18,814 nt of DNA. Source: JBDREF01 sp043820045 (GTDB lineage Bacteria > Planctomycetota > Phycisphaerae > Sedimentisphaerales > Anaerobacaceae). A program made the position numbers and the translations under genes. Position 1 is the stretch's first letter, and the number at the start of each line of letters is the position of its first letter. Shown piece by piece: positions 1 to 8,150 of the stretch. The stretch is taken from NCBI GenBank assembly GCA_043820045.1, contig JBDREF010000413.1, forward strand, positions 1-18,814, in the 5' to 3' direction. A model generated the notes under the pieces. The model was not told the DNA's origin, made no database searches, and saw nothing but the letters and a program-made list of their open reading frames with translations.

Positions 1-35
1 GTCAAGGGTGCCGGTTCAGCTCATACCGATTGAAT

Positions 36-64
36 ATTATAGCCGAAATTGCCCGAAAAAGCAA
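36..64 (-). promoter_or_regulatory. Candidate sigma70-type promoter reading out of the window
   Basis: On the minus strand a TTGCTT box (59-64) and a perfect TATAAT box (36-41) are separated by exactly 17 bases. They lie in the noncoding stretch after the lptC-like stop codon, in an AT-rich context. This would start a new transcript for the next minus-strand gene, which is outside the window. No start codon with a usable frame is visible in positions 1-35. Planctomycete promoters are poorly characterised, so this rests on the consensus match only. Confidence 0.45.
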
Positions 65-111
65 GAAGAAAATGTTTTTTTGGGTTGCTGGGGGCTCTGG
101 TTCGGCGGCGA

Positions 112-2712
112 TCATTCCATCTGAAGCGAGCCGGGACCGACAATTTCGAACTTCCTTTTGCCGGTATTGAAATTGTATTCGATCATATCGACGAGGATGC
201 CGTTGTAATAGCACGGCCGGACATCGTCGCCGGTAACAATTACGATGGAACTCTTGTTGTCGTAGAACAGCTTATTGCCGATGAAGTTATTGCCCTTATC
301 CTCGTCTTTATAGTCGATTCCCCCGGTTGCAGTTGCCGTTAAAAGCTCGCTGCGGCCTGAAGGCGTTTTAAAGAGCAGGGCTTCGACACGGGATGCTTCG
401 GCGGTAATATGCCCGTCATCGGTTCCGTTAGCGACCGAGAAATAATCGAAGAGCAGTCTCCTCGATCCTGCATCGGCTACGATTCTATTGTCCCCTATGA
501 AATATTTCAGAGTCTCAAAGTCGCGTAAGAACACATGGCACGGCTGGTTCAGGCCCACACCTTCGGTTTTTTCCGCGGGCCTTGGTATTTTGGAATTATC
601 CACGTGTATCATACTTGACGGCCCCGTAGCCGCGAACAGTCCCTCGACGTGGTCGTAGTCCACCCGGCTGCATTTGAGTTCGACGCCTCCGAGAGACCTT
701 GCTGCATTGCCGTTCTGCGTCTGTCCTTCGAGAGCAGGCGCAGTCTTTGCCGTTTTGGTGCTCGCAAGTGTCACCACACCTCCGCTGGCGGTAAGATGTC
801 GGATTCCGGTCGCCGTTCCGGGCGAACCGGCGTTTGCATCCGACGGCAGGTCCACGGTTATCTGTTCCGACATCAACATGTATTTGGTTATGACGTTCGG
901 GTCTTCACGAGTCGCAGTACACAGGCAATCTTCGTCGAAGACGAGCCTGTTCGATGCTCCCATGAAACGAACCTGCTTTTGAGCGGTGACTATGACCGGT
1001 GTCGGCTCGGGTGCGGTCTCGGTATCGTTCGAGTCCTGCGCTGCGCCGGTGCCGTTCGCATCCTGTACGTAGAAGCTGAGCCTGGCCGGGCCTGCGGCAA
1101 GAATATCGGGACGTTTGGACTTGTCTTCGGGAATATCCACGGTTATCTGGGGGGACCGGAACGTTATGTCCCTTTGCTCGGTCAGGCCGCTCTGTGGTGT
1201 TGTGCAAAGGCAGTCGCCTTCGAAAATGACCTGGTTCGACGCCTTGAAATACTTCGCCGTCTGGGTGGCGGTTATCTTCACCGGAACCGGCGGTTCGTTG
1301 GCGTCGGCGCCGGCATCCGCGCTCCTGTAGAACGTAACCTCGGACATGCCGTCGGCGAGAACATCTCCGGTAGTCGCATTATAGTCGATTTGCCGGGTGA
1401 AGAACTTGGTCCGTCCAGTCTTGTCGTCAAGTTCGGCGGGGCGGTTGGAGTCCGAAACGGCATCGTTCGTATCGACTTGCGCGAAGCCATCGATAGTCCT
1501 GACGGAGTCCCTCGGCACAAGGACAAACCCGTTGTCGCAGGTTACGACAATATCAACAAACTCCACGGACGGCACGTTAGGCTCGCCCGGCGCTGAAACA
1601 ACGGCACCATTAAGCTCCCCGAGCGATTCATTGGGCTCGCCCGCTGTCGAAACGGCGACAACACCGGCGGCGTCGGCTTTGTCCTGTTGTACTTCTTCGG
1701 CGGCTGCGGCAACCTGCTTCGTATCGTCCGTGCCGTTGGCGTCAGCCTCGTCGGGCTGGGCGGTCGATTTGTTCGACCAGAGAATGTCGCTGATGCAAAT
1801 CTTGTCATCGGCGAAAATCAGTTGCTCGGGAGCGTTGATAAGCACATTCTTGCTGAATATACATTTGTAGTATTGGTTCTGTTCCTGCCGGGGCGGAGGC
1901 GAGACGTCCGCCTGCAATGCTTCCGTCGGTTCGGGACCGCCGGCGACAACAGCCTGGTTCGGCTCCGGCAATTCGGTTCGGACGGCAACTTCGGCGGGGC
2001 TGCCGGCGGGTTGACCGGCTTTCGCCCGGCCGGTTGATAAGGCCGTCATCTGCGAGCTTCTTATCAGCAGGCTTTCCAAATCGAAAATCCTGAAAAGCTC
2101 GACGCGCTCGGACAGGCCGCTGTATATCAGCTCCAGACCGGTGCCTGTCATACGGACATCCTCCGAGACGAATCGAACGGGCCCGGCCGTGGATATTTGA
2201 GACCTCTCGCTGAGGAAAACAATGTTGTCGAGATAGATGAAGCTCTCTTTGAACCCGTCCTCGGCCTCGGGCACAATGTGTATGACCACGTTCGAGCTTA
2301 AAGTTGCATCCTTTGGGGTTGTCCTGCCGACGGCGGTCTCGACCTGTATCTGTCCCCTGTCGGCTGTGATGTAACATTTGAAGCTGCGCTGGTAGATATT
2401 CACGTACGGCTTTTCAATCTCCCAGACGTCGCTGACTTCGTGCAGCAGTCTCTCGAAACCCCATTCTCGCTCGACTTCCTTGGTCCTGGGGTTGAGGGTA
2501 ATGTACCTGGCCTTTCGGACCGGGCCAAGCCCAAGGTCCCCGATCTTGCCGACGTCACTGTCGAGACCGGCGGAGTTACTATCGGAGGCGACCTCGGAAA
2601 AATCGACCAGCGGGCCGGTGTCGATAGGAGGCGTCTCGCTCATTCGGCTATAGAGCAGGTACACTCCAAGCACGGCGCCCAATGAAACAAAACCGATAAG
2701 AAGTTTTCGCAT
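112..2712 (-). CDS. Giant LptC/LptA-like LPS export protein (866 aa) with internal repeats
   Basis: This probably takes part in moving lipopolysaccharide across the periplasm as an inner-membrane-anchored bridge protein of the LptC/OstA type. Residues 1-21 form a single N-terminal anchor (MRKLLIGFVSLGAVLGVYLL), the layout of LptC. The rest is beta-rich periplasmic sequence with OstA-like stretches near residues 110-210, 280-312, 436-550, 573-650 and 675-860. Two of these are clear tandem repeats (about 478-546 and 573-640), each carrying a CLC motif (C501/C503 and C596/C598). Linkers at 225-280, 315-380 and 550-572 are low-complexity and rich in A, D, E, P and T. Typical LptC is only about 190 residues, so this is a several-fold enlargement. 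It starts 21 bases after kdsC, which supports the LPS role. The ATG at 2712 has a purine-rich AGGAAGAG upstream. The exact Lpt subfamily is inferred, not proven. Confidence 0.72.
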   Translation of the reverse strand: MRKLLIGFVSLGAVLGVYLLYSRMSETPPIDTGPLVDFSEVASDSNSAGLDSDVGKIGDLGLGPVRKARYITLNPRTKEVEREWGFERLLHEVSDVWEIEKPYVNIYQRSFKCYITADRGQIQVETAVGRTTPKDATLSSNVVIHIVPEAEDGFKESFIYLDNIVFLSERSQISTAGPVRFVSEDVRMTGTGLELIYSGLSERVELFRIFDLESLLIRSSQMTALSTGRAKAGQPAGSPAEVAVRTELPEPNQAVVAGGPEPTEALQADVSPPPRQEQNQYYKCIFSKNVLINAPEQLIFADDKICISDILWSNKSTAQPDEADANGTDDTKQVAAAAEEVQQDKADAAGVVAVSTAGEPNESLGELNGAVVSAPGEPNVPSVEFVDIVVTCDNGFVLVPRDSVRTIDGFAQVDTNDAVSDSNRPAELDDKTGRTKFFTRQIDYNATTGDVLADGMSEVTFYRSADAGADANEPPVPVKITATQTAKYFKASNQVIFEGDCLCTTPQSGLTEQRDITFRSPQITVDIPEDKSKRPDILAAGPARLSFYVQDANGTGAAQDSNDTETAPEPTPVIVTAQKQVRFMGASNRLVFDEDCLCTATREDPNVITKYMLMSEQITVDLPSDANAGSPGTATGIRHLTASGGVVTLASTKTAKTAPALEGQTQNGNAARSLGGVELKCSRVDYDHVEGLFAATGPSSMIHVDNSKIPRPAEKTEGVGLNQPCHVFLRDFETLKYFIGDNRIVADAGSRRLLFDYFSVANGTDDGHITAEASRVEALLFKTPSGRSELLTATATGGIDYKDEDKGNNFIGNKLFYDNKSSIVIVTGDDVRPCYYNGILVDMIEYNFNTGKRKFEIVGPGSLQME

Positions 2713-2733
2713 CTCAAAAGTCTCTTCCTGCCG

Positions 2734-3279
2734 TTACGGCAGATATCTTTTCATGAGTTCCTGCCACTTGCCGGTACTTTTCAGAATGTGCTCTATCACC
2801 TCGCGAACGGCGCCGCTGCCGCCTGGGCGGGCAGTGACGTAGTCGGCGTGCCGCTTGAGTTCGTCAACCGCGTTGGCGACGGCAACTCCGAATCCGACGT
2901 ATCTTATCACCGGCAGGTCCGTCAGGTCGTCGCCGATGTACGCCGCCTGCCGGGGCAAGAGGCCGAGCTGTTCGAGAAGCTGCTCAAATACCGGCAGTTT
3001 GTGGTGGCAATCCTGAAAAACGTGTTCGATCTGCAGTTGCTCGGCCCGGAGTTTTGTCGGCTCCGACGTTCTGCCGCTGACGATGGCAACCTTCAGGCCC
3101 GCCCTCTGCCACATCCGGATTCCATGGCCGTCCAGCGAGTTGAAGGACTTGCTCTCGCTGCCGTCGGCGTTGATTATCAGCGTTCCGTCGGTCATGACGC
3201 CGTCAACATCAAGGGCCAGAAGCTGTATGTCGCCAAGGTCGGGTGTGTTCATTTTCGATTTCCACTTTTCGCTCTTCAT
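2734..3279 (-). CDS. kdsC: 3-deoxy-D-manno-octulosonate 8-phosphate phosphatase (KdsC-type HAD)
   Basis: This hydrolyses Kdo-8-phosphate to Kdo in the cytoplasm, the step before CMP-Kdo formation in lipid A inner-core synthesis. The 181-residue length fits the small cap-less C0 HAD family. HAD motif I is LDVDGVMTDG with nucleophile D24 and acid/base D26, motif II is the SGR at 68-70, and motif IV is GDDLTDLPV at 106-114. The GVAVANAVDELK and RPGGSGAVRE segments are typical of KdsC. The gene lies 20 bases after kdsD and 21 before the lptC-like gene, so all three are probably co-transcribed. The ATG at 3279 is used here. An in-frame ATG at 3252 would remove nine charged residues (MKSEKWKSK) that precede the domain and is also possible, since neither start has a strong ribosome binding site. 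Confidence 0.93.
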   Translation of the reverse strand: MKSEKWKSKMNTPDLGDIQLLALDVDGVMTDGTLIINADGSESKSFNSLDGHGIRMWQRAGLKVAIVSGRTSEPTKLRAEQLQIEHVFQDCHHKLPVFEQLLEQLGLLPRQAAYIGDDLTDLPVIRYVGFGVAVANAVDELKRHADYVTARPGGSGAVREVIEHILKSTGKWQELMKRYLP

Positions 3280-3299
3280 CGGCAGCCGCCGATTGTTTG

Positions 3300-4277
3300 T
3301 TATCCCACGACTTTAATCGTCACGATATCCTGTACGTCGATCAAGCCGACCGGCCTGTTGTCCGCATCGACCACGGGCAGCTCGTCGATTCTGTACTTGT
3401 GAAAAATTGCCGTTGCCTCTGCGGCAAGGGCATCGGCCCTTATTTTCTTGCATTCCGGCGTCATGACCTCTGCGGCCCTGAAATCGAAGGCCTTGCTTCC
3501 ATGCTTTGCCATCAAGCGACGAAGATCGGCATCGGTGATTATTCCCGCCAGCCTGCCGTCTTCGCCGACGATCATAACAGCGCCGTGCCGTTTCACGTCG
3601 CCGGTCTCTTGAAGCAACTGTTTTACCGTATCGGCGGTCTTAATGATGGGCAATTTTTCGCCCGGCCTGAACATCATGGACTGCTCGACGGTCATCAGCT
3701 TAGCTCCGAGCGAGCCGCCCGGATGGAACCTTACATAATCCTCGACACTGAATTGCCGCGCCTTCATAACAGTAAAAGCGATAGCATCGCCGACGGCCAG
3801 CATACACGTGGTGGACACGCTCGGGGCGACTCCGAGCGGGCACGCCTCGCTCATCCGTCCCATGCAGAGGGCAACATCGCTGTATTTGCACAGGGTCGAG
3901 TCTTTTTCGCCGGTTATTGCTATCAGCCTAATCTCCAACTGTTTGACGATATTTATCAGTCGGACGACCTCATCCGTTTCGCCGCCGTAACTGAGGACCA
4001 CCACGACATCGTCTTTGCGCAGTCTGCCCAGGTCGCCGTGGACGGCTTCGGCGGGATGGAGAAAATGGCTCGGCGTACCGGTCGAAGCCAGTGTGGCGCT
4101 TATCTTCTGCGCGATGATACCCGCCTTGCCGATGCCGCTGACTATACAAGAGCCTTCGGAGCTGAAGATCATCTCGCAGGCCCTGGCAAACGATTCGTCA
4201 ACGATCGGCGTAATGGAATTGATGGCCTCGGCCTCGGCCGTTATTACCTGCCGTGCATATTCAAGATCAAATTCCAC
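3300..4277 (-). CDS. kdsD: D-arabinose-5-phosphate isomerase (KdsD/KpsF family)
   Basis: This interconverts ribulose-5-phosphate and arabinose-5-phosphate, the first committed input to Kdo. An N-terminal SIS domain carries GIGKAG, HPAEAVHGDLG, SYGGET and SEACPLGVAPS, followed by the FHPGGSLG signature that joins it to two C-terminal CBS domains. The whole set and the length of about 325 residues match KdsD/KpsF. In the E. coli enzyme the Lys of GKAG, the Glu of the GGET and EACP-type motifs and the His of FHPGG are functional, and all are present. The frame is open up to a TTG at 4295. I prefer the GTG at 4277 because GGGAG (4285-4289) sits 7 bases upstream, and the protein then begins MEFDLEYARQVI as usual. 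It follows the RNase gene by about 73 bases and precedes kdsC by 20. Confidence 0.93.
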   Translation of the reverse strand: MEFDLEYARQVITAEAEAINSITPIVDESFARACEMIFSSEGSCIVSGIGKAGIIAQKISATLASTGTPSHFLHPAEAVHGDLGRLRKDDVVVVLSYGGETDEVVRLINIVKQLEIRLIAITGEKDSTLCKYSDVALCMGRMSEACPLGVAPSVSTTCMLAVGDAIAFTVMKARQFSVEDYVRFHPGGSLGAKLMTVEQSMMFRPGEKLPIIKTADTVKQLLQETGDVKRHGAVMIVGEDGRLAGIITDADLRRLMAKHGSKAFDFRAAEVMTPECKKIRADALAAEATAIFHKYRIDELPVVDADNRPVGLIDVQDIVTIKVVG

Positions 4278-4350
4278 TCGCTTGCTCCCAGTCAACCAGT
4301 CCCGGCGTCTCGAACACCTACCATCGAATCGCGAGTTACGGACTCTGTTA

Positions 4351-5877
4351 TTATAGTTTTACGACACTGCCCCGTTCGTTGTAGCAGACCAAATCATTTT
4401 TTTCGCCGGAGTAATCGGACGCCGAATGGATGACAACTCGCTTGTCGCTGTGCTGCTCAATCTGTGCGAGGGCGGCTCTCTTGGCGTTTTGGAGATAGTC
4501 GGCAACTTCGGGCGAGACGAACAGCTCGATTCGCTTTATCTGCTCCCTTGACACCGAGAGATTCAACAGCCGGATAATCTCGAGAGCCAGCGATTCATGG
4601 CTCTTGACAAAACCCGTACCGCCGCAGTTCGGACATGCCAGATAAGTGCTGGATTGCAGCGACGGGCGCATTCTCTGGCGTGTCATTTCCACAACGCCGA
4701 ACCTGCTTATGCCAAGGACTCTCGAACGGGCCCGGTCGGCTTTGACGGTGGTCCGGAATGCTTTTTCCACCTCCTTGCGGTGCTTGGCGTTGCGCATATC
4801 AATGAAATCGCAAATGATCAGCCCGCCGAGGTCCCTCAATCTAAGCTGGCGGGCGATTTCGGTCGCAGCTTCCATATTGCTCTGGTAGGCGGTCTGCTCG
4901 GCGTTTTCCTGCCTGCGATAACGTCCGCTGTTGACGTCGATCGAGACCAGGGCCTCGGTTTGCTCGATTACAATTGAACCGCCGCCCTTGAGGTCAACCT
5001 TGCGGGACTGGATCTTGGCAATTTCATTCTCGATATGGTACTTGTGGAACAGCGGGACCTTACCGTCGTAGTATGCGACCCGTCGTTTCACACGCGGCGT
5101 GGCTATGGAAAAGAACTCCATGATTTTGCGAACCACGGCCTCCGAATCGCATACTATTTTGGTTATCTTGCTGTTATAGACGTCCCTAAGCGCCCTGATG
5201 ACAAGGTCAGATTCCTGGTAAAGCTCGCCCGGCGCTCCTTCGGTTTCTATGCGTTTTTCAATCGCCCTCCACAGCCGGTTGAGATACTTCAGGTCGTTTT
5301 GTATGTCCCTTTTCGAGCACCCCTGTCCCGCCGTCCTGATAATGAACCCTCGGCCTTTCGGGGGGGCGACCTCCTCGAAAATCTGCCGGAGCCTTTTCCG
5401 CTCCTCCTCGTCGTCAATCTTGTGCGAGACGCCGTGCTTTCGCATCCAGGGCATCATGACCAGATACTTGCCCGGCAGCGCGATATACGTGCTGAGGGTC
5501 GCTCCCTTGGTCTTCAGCCCTTCCTTTGTGACCTGGACGACGATCTCCTTGCCCTTGCGCAGGCAATCCTGGATGGGAGGCCGGTCCTTGAGCGACTTTC
5601 TTCGGCCGATACTCTCGATGTGACTGCTGTCAGACTTGGAAAAATAGCGGGGATGGAGGTCGCTTATGTGGAGAAAGCCGTTCTTGCCGACTCCAAAATC
5701 TATAAACGCCGCCTGTATGCCCGACTCAATGTTCACCACTCTTCCTTTGTAAATGTTGCCGACGTGCCTGCCGAGGCTTGCTCTTTCCACATACAGCTCT
5801 TCGAGCGAACCGTTCTCAACTACGGCCACCCTGCACTCTTCGCTCTCGGCAACATTTATGAGCATTTCTCTTGCCAT
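4351..5877 (-). CDS. rng: Ribonuclease E/G family endoribonuclease
   Basis: This single-strand endoribonuclease acts in rRNA 5'-end maturation and mRNA decay in the cytoplasm. At 508 residues it has the RNase G-like core without the long C-terminal scaffold of E. coli RNase E. An S1 RNA-binding domain occupies about 36-125 (GNIYKGRVVNIESGIQAAFI). The catalytic region has DVNSG (D314) and CDFIDM (D357, D360), the Mg-binding aspartates of the family. CPNCGGTG (C415, C418) is the zinc-link motif used for dimer pairing. The ATG at 5877 has AGGG just upstream. It follows the DUF2344 gene, a pairing seen in many bacteria, but instead of rplU/rpmA it is followed by kdsD and kdsC. I cannot separate RNase E from RNase G naming by sequence alone, so the symbol is the more conservative one. 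Confidence 0.92.
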   Translation of the reverse strand: MAREMLINVAESEECRVAVVENGSLEELYVERASLGRHVGNIYKGRVVNIESGIQAAFIDFGVGKNGFLHISDLHPRYFSKSDSSHIESIGRRKSLKDRPPIQDCLRKGKEIVVQVTKEGLKTKGATLSTYIALPGKYLVMMPWMRKHGVSHKIDDEEERKRLRQIFEEVAPPKGRGFIIRTAGQGCSKRDIQNDLKYLNRLWRAIEKRIETEGAPGELYQESDLVIRALRDVYNSKITKIVCDSEAVVRKIMEFFSIATPRVKRRVAYYDGKVPLFHKYHIENEIAKIQSRKVDLKGGGSIVIEQTEALVSIDVNSGRYRRQENAEQTAYQSNMEAATEIARQLRLRDLGGLIICDFIDMRNAKHRKEVEKAFRTTVKADRARSRVLGISRFGVVEMTRQRMRPSLQSSTYLACPNCGGTGFVKSHESLALEIIRLLNLSVSREQIKRIELFVSPEVADYLQNAKRAALAQIEQHSDKRVVIHSASDYSGEKNDLVCYNERGSVVKL

Positions 5878-5968
5878 TTTTTTAGCCCTGTTTACATTGA
5901 CCGGTTCGATTGCCCGGTGATTCTGTGTTCCTGTCTCTTTTCAACAGTCAATATTCAATTTTAAGTTG

Positions 5969-6625
5969 TCAATGGCTTTGCCATTGTACGTTGGTCCGCC
6001 TGATCGGTCCCGCCAGATTGCCCTGGTTCAAGCCCAGCAACTCCAGAATCTCGTCAACGCGTATCGAGCCGTCGGAGTTGATTATGCACTCGACAATTAT
6101 ATCTTGGCCATCCAGTTCAAGCGATTCCAAAAAAACTCTGACATCCACATTCCTTGATCTTGATCTCTTGCCGGGTGTTTGACGCCGGATGTAGAGATTT
6201 TCACTCGCCAGCAAACGCCCAATCGTCATTCTTAGCTCTTCGTTCACACATTCGGCGCCCACCGGCAGAATATATCTCGCCGAACACGGCTGAAACGACG
6301 TACCCGCCCCGGCAATGCTTACCGAAACCAGCTCGAAGCCGTCGGGCAATTGCGCGAAAAGGTCGGTCCCGATTCGTGACTGGCAGCTCTCCGCCGGCAG
6401 CTCGTTCGGGTCCCGGACAACCCGAAGGGCCAGCAATTCATCGTCCGACTCGACCCCCACGGGCCTCGGCAACGGCAACGAAAGCCTGGGCCGAGGATTG
6501 AAACCCTGGCTGTATTGGATGTTTATGCCCGCTCGAATGCACGCTCGTTGAAAAACCGCCATCGTCTCGGCGTGCGAGAGAAACCTTAGACTCCCTTTTA
6601 TTCCGAATTTTATTACGAGCAGCAC
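5969..6625 (-). CDS. DUF2344 / TIGR03936 protein (radical-SAM-linked)
   Basis: This 218-residue protein belongs to the family usually encoded beside, or fused to, a radical SAM enzyme of the TIGR03960 type. Its exact function is not established. The N-terminus shows the family pattern LRFLSHAETMAVFQRA followed by YSQGFNPRPRLSL (38-50) and GVESDDELL. It stands first in the operon, 91 bases ahead of the RNase E/G gene, a conserved neighbour. No radical SAM gene precedes it here: upstream lie about 240 noncoding bases and then the terminator of the sugar operon. The start given is GTG at 6625, which puts the domain at the usual distance from the N-terminus. A perfect AAGGAG (6655-6660) is 29 bases before that GTG and 8 bases before an in-frame ATA (6644-6646), so the true start is uncertain. 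Confidence 0.85.
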   Translation of the reverse strand: MLLVIKFGIKGSLRFLSHAETMAVFQRACIRAGINIQYSQGFNPRPRLSLPLPRPVGVESDDELLALRVVRDPNELPAESCQSRIGTDLFAQLPDGFELVSVSIAGAGTSFQPCSARYILPVGAECVNEELRMTIGRLLASENLYIRRQTPGKRSRSRNVDVRVFLESLELDGQDIIVECIINSDGSIRVDEILELLGLNQGNLAGPIRRTNVQWQSH

Positions 6626-6654
6626 AGTCCCGTTTGAAGCTGCTATGCGCGTAT

Positions 6655-6660
6655 CTCCTT
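6655..6660 (-). promoter_or_regulatory. Shine-Dalgarno AAGGAG, misplaced relative to the GTG start
   Basis: The minus-strand AAGGAG is the only strong ribosome binding site before the DUF2344 gene. Its spacing suits an ATA codon at 6644-6646, in frame with the gene, and is too long for the GTG at 6625. Use of the ATA would add seven residues (M-A-A-S-N-G-T) before the GTG-encoded residue. Confidence 0.4.
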
Positions 6661-6689
6661 AAAAGCATTTTGCATATACAACAAGGGGC

Positions 6690-6717
6690 ATTATGCCTAT
6701 CTTCAACCTAAAAACAA
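6690..6717 (-). promoter_or_regulatory. Candidate promoter of the DUF2344-rng-kdsD-kdsC-lptC operon
   Basis: On the minus strand TTGTTT (6712-6717) and CATAAT (6690-6695) are 16 bases apart, giving an expected transcript start near 6683, about 58 bases before the GTG of the first gene. It lies between the terminator of the preceding operon and the first gene, where a promoter is expected. The support is a consensus match only. Confidence 0.42.
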
Positions 6718-6865
6718 GCAATTTCCATTGTAAATCCGGCCGCTCTGCCGCAAATGCCCAAATTGACGTGCGGACATGCCCTGACTCTCTCGCCCCGGAA
6801 ACGCTGTAACAGCACAACGGAAGTGTGACGCCGTGAGATTGCAGGCATGAAAAAGAATCCGCCGG

Positions 6866-6896
6866 CCCCGAAGCAGGATGGGCTCCTGCTTCGGGG
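6866..6896 (-). terminator. Strong hairpin terminator after the MFS gene
   Basis: A perfect 13-bp inverted repeat (6866-6878 with 6884-6896, arm CCCCGAAGCAGGA) encloses a 5-base loop. It begins 15 bases past the MFS stop codon. On the minus strand it is followed by about 10 bases and then TTCTTTTTC. This fits an intrinsic terminator closing the three-gene sugar operon, although the T tract is displaced from the stem. Confidence 0.75.
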
Positions 6897-6911
6897 TCAG
6901 TCGGTTTGCGT

Positions 6912-8090
6912 TTATGCCTTGAAGAGGACTATGAACACGAGAATAGAGGCAAATGCAATCGCGCAGGGTACGAAGAAAACGGAGCGCCACTGGAATTTTT
7001 CCTCTTTTCTGAATTTGTCCATTATGAATCCGGCGAACTGCGTGCCGGCGAACAGGCCCACGCCCGTAGTGGCGGCGAACAGCAGCGACTGGGTAGAGCT
7101 TTTTATATCTGCGGTTGCCTGCTTGTCGGCGTATATCTGGCCCACGATGACGAAGAGCACATAGGCCAAGCCGTGGAATGGCTGGCAGGCTATGATAATC
7201 CATCGCGGCGTTTGCTTTATGTACGCTACGTACAGTATGAACCAGCAGGTTGCGCCGACGATCAAGGTCCATTTCGTACCGAGTTTGTCCATGCAAAGAG
7301 CCATCAGGAAGAAAGTGGCTATTGCCTGGACTGCCTGAGCGATGCCCATTGAGGCCGGGACGTTCTTCGCTGGAATTCCCACGTCCTGCATGAATGGCGC
7401 CGTACCGAGGAAGTAGAACTGCATCAGGGCGAAGAAAACCATTGAGACGACAATAAAGATAAGGTAGTTGGCGTCTGTTAGCAGACCCATCGCCTTGATA
7501 ATAGGCATCTCACCTGTCCCTGACGGTTTCATGGCCGGCAAGAGCACAAGGCAGCCGATTCCCATAATCACTGAAAGGATAGCAGCGAGGTAGAGGCAGT
7601 CTTTCCCTTGCTCGCCGGTTTTGAATATCCATCGCCAGCCTGTAAGAGCCCAGCCAACGAGGGCCCATGCAATTGGGGCCCAGATGAACACCTTACCCTG
7701 CTGGGCGACGTCTGAGACATTTGCGAACAGAACTGCGTTGACCAGCGGCAGCGTAGCGGCATAGCAGATGGAATAGAGGAACATCACTACAAAGAGGCCC
7801 TTGAAGGTCGTCTTGCGCACCGCGATGAACATCAGAACCGCGCCTAACAGGTGAGCCACGCCGATAATGATCTCGGTGTTTACGTACTGGTCGGCGAGCT
7901 GGCCGGAGACCAATGGCATGAAAATGCACGCGAGCGGGAACGTGGCGTAAATCCATCCGGTCTGTTTGCCGCTCATTTTCAGCGGCCCCAGAAGCCGTGC
8001 GGCCAGTACTGGCATCCAGGCGGCCCAGACCGCGAACTCCATGAACATCGCAAAACTCAGGGCGATGTACAGTTTCCATCCCATTTCCAT
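6912..8090 (-). CDS. MFS transporter, nucleoside:H+ symporter-like (12 TM)
   Basis: This 392-residue integral inner-membrane protein has about 12 hydrophobic helices and the look of the Nuc_H_symport branch of the major facilitator superfamily (NupG/XapB-like). The N-terminus (LYIALSFAMFMEFAVWAAWMP) and the conserved GQLADQYVNTE loop after helix 2 resemble that branch. In planctomycetes and other PVC bacteria such proteins commonly sit with sugar isomerase and Gfo/Idh genes, so the real substrate here may be a sugar or sugar derivative rather than a nucleoside. The ATG at 8090 has AAGGAG (8097-8102) 6 bases upstream, which favours it over the ATG two codons later. It is last in the operon, 60 bases after the isomerase-like gene, and is followed by the hairpin terminator. 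The substrate is not predictable from sequence. Confidence 0.85.
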   Translation of the reverse strand: MEMGWKLYIALSFAMFMEFAVWAAWMPVLAARLLGPLKMSGKQTGWIYATFPLACIFMPLVSGQLADQYVNTEIIIGVAHLLGAVLMFIAVRKTTFKGLFVVMFLYSICYAATLPLVNAVLFANVSDVAQQGKVFIWAPIAWALVGWALTGWRWIFKTGEQGKDCLYLAAILSVIMGIGCLVLLPAMKPSGTGEMPIIKAMGLLTDANYLIFIVVSMVFFALMQFYFLGTAPFMQDVGIPAKNVPASMGIAQAVQAIATFFLMALCMDKLGTKWTLIVGATCWFILYVAYIKQTPRWIIIACQPFHGLAYVLFVIVGQIYADKQATADIKSSTQSLLFAATTGVGLFAGTQFAGFIMDKFRKEEKFQWRSVFFVPCAIAFASILVFIVLFKA

Positions 8091-8150
8091 TTCATTCTCC
8101 TTAAATTATGTCTGTATTTGTGCCGCCGGAATCCGGATCTCCGGGGGGTA

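Noticed and set aside
649..1596. Long plus-strand open frame (315 codons) opposite the lptC-like gene
   Set aside because: It is arginine-rich with no family pattern and lies fully antisense to a better-supported gene; GC-rich codon structure explains it.
3243..4433. Plus-strand open frame of 396 codons across kdsC, kdsD and the end of the RNase gene
   Set aside because: It runs antisense through genes with clear catalytic motifs and has no recognisable domain of its own.
5035..5964. Plus-strand open frame of 309 codons opposite the RNase E/G gene
   Set aside because: It mirrors a gene with S1, DVNSG and CPNC motifs; the antisense product shows nothing family-like.
6720..6865. Possible small RNA or riboswitch in the gap between the sugar operon and the DUF2344 operon
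   Set aside because: Apart from the terminator hairpin and the promoter I could find no stable paired structure or known motif.
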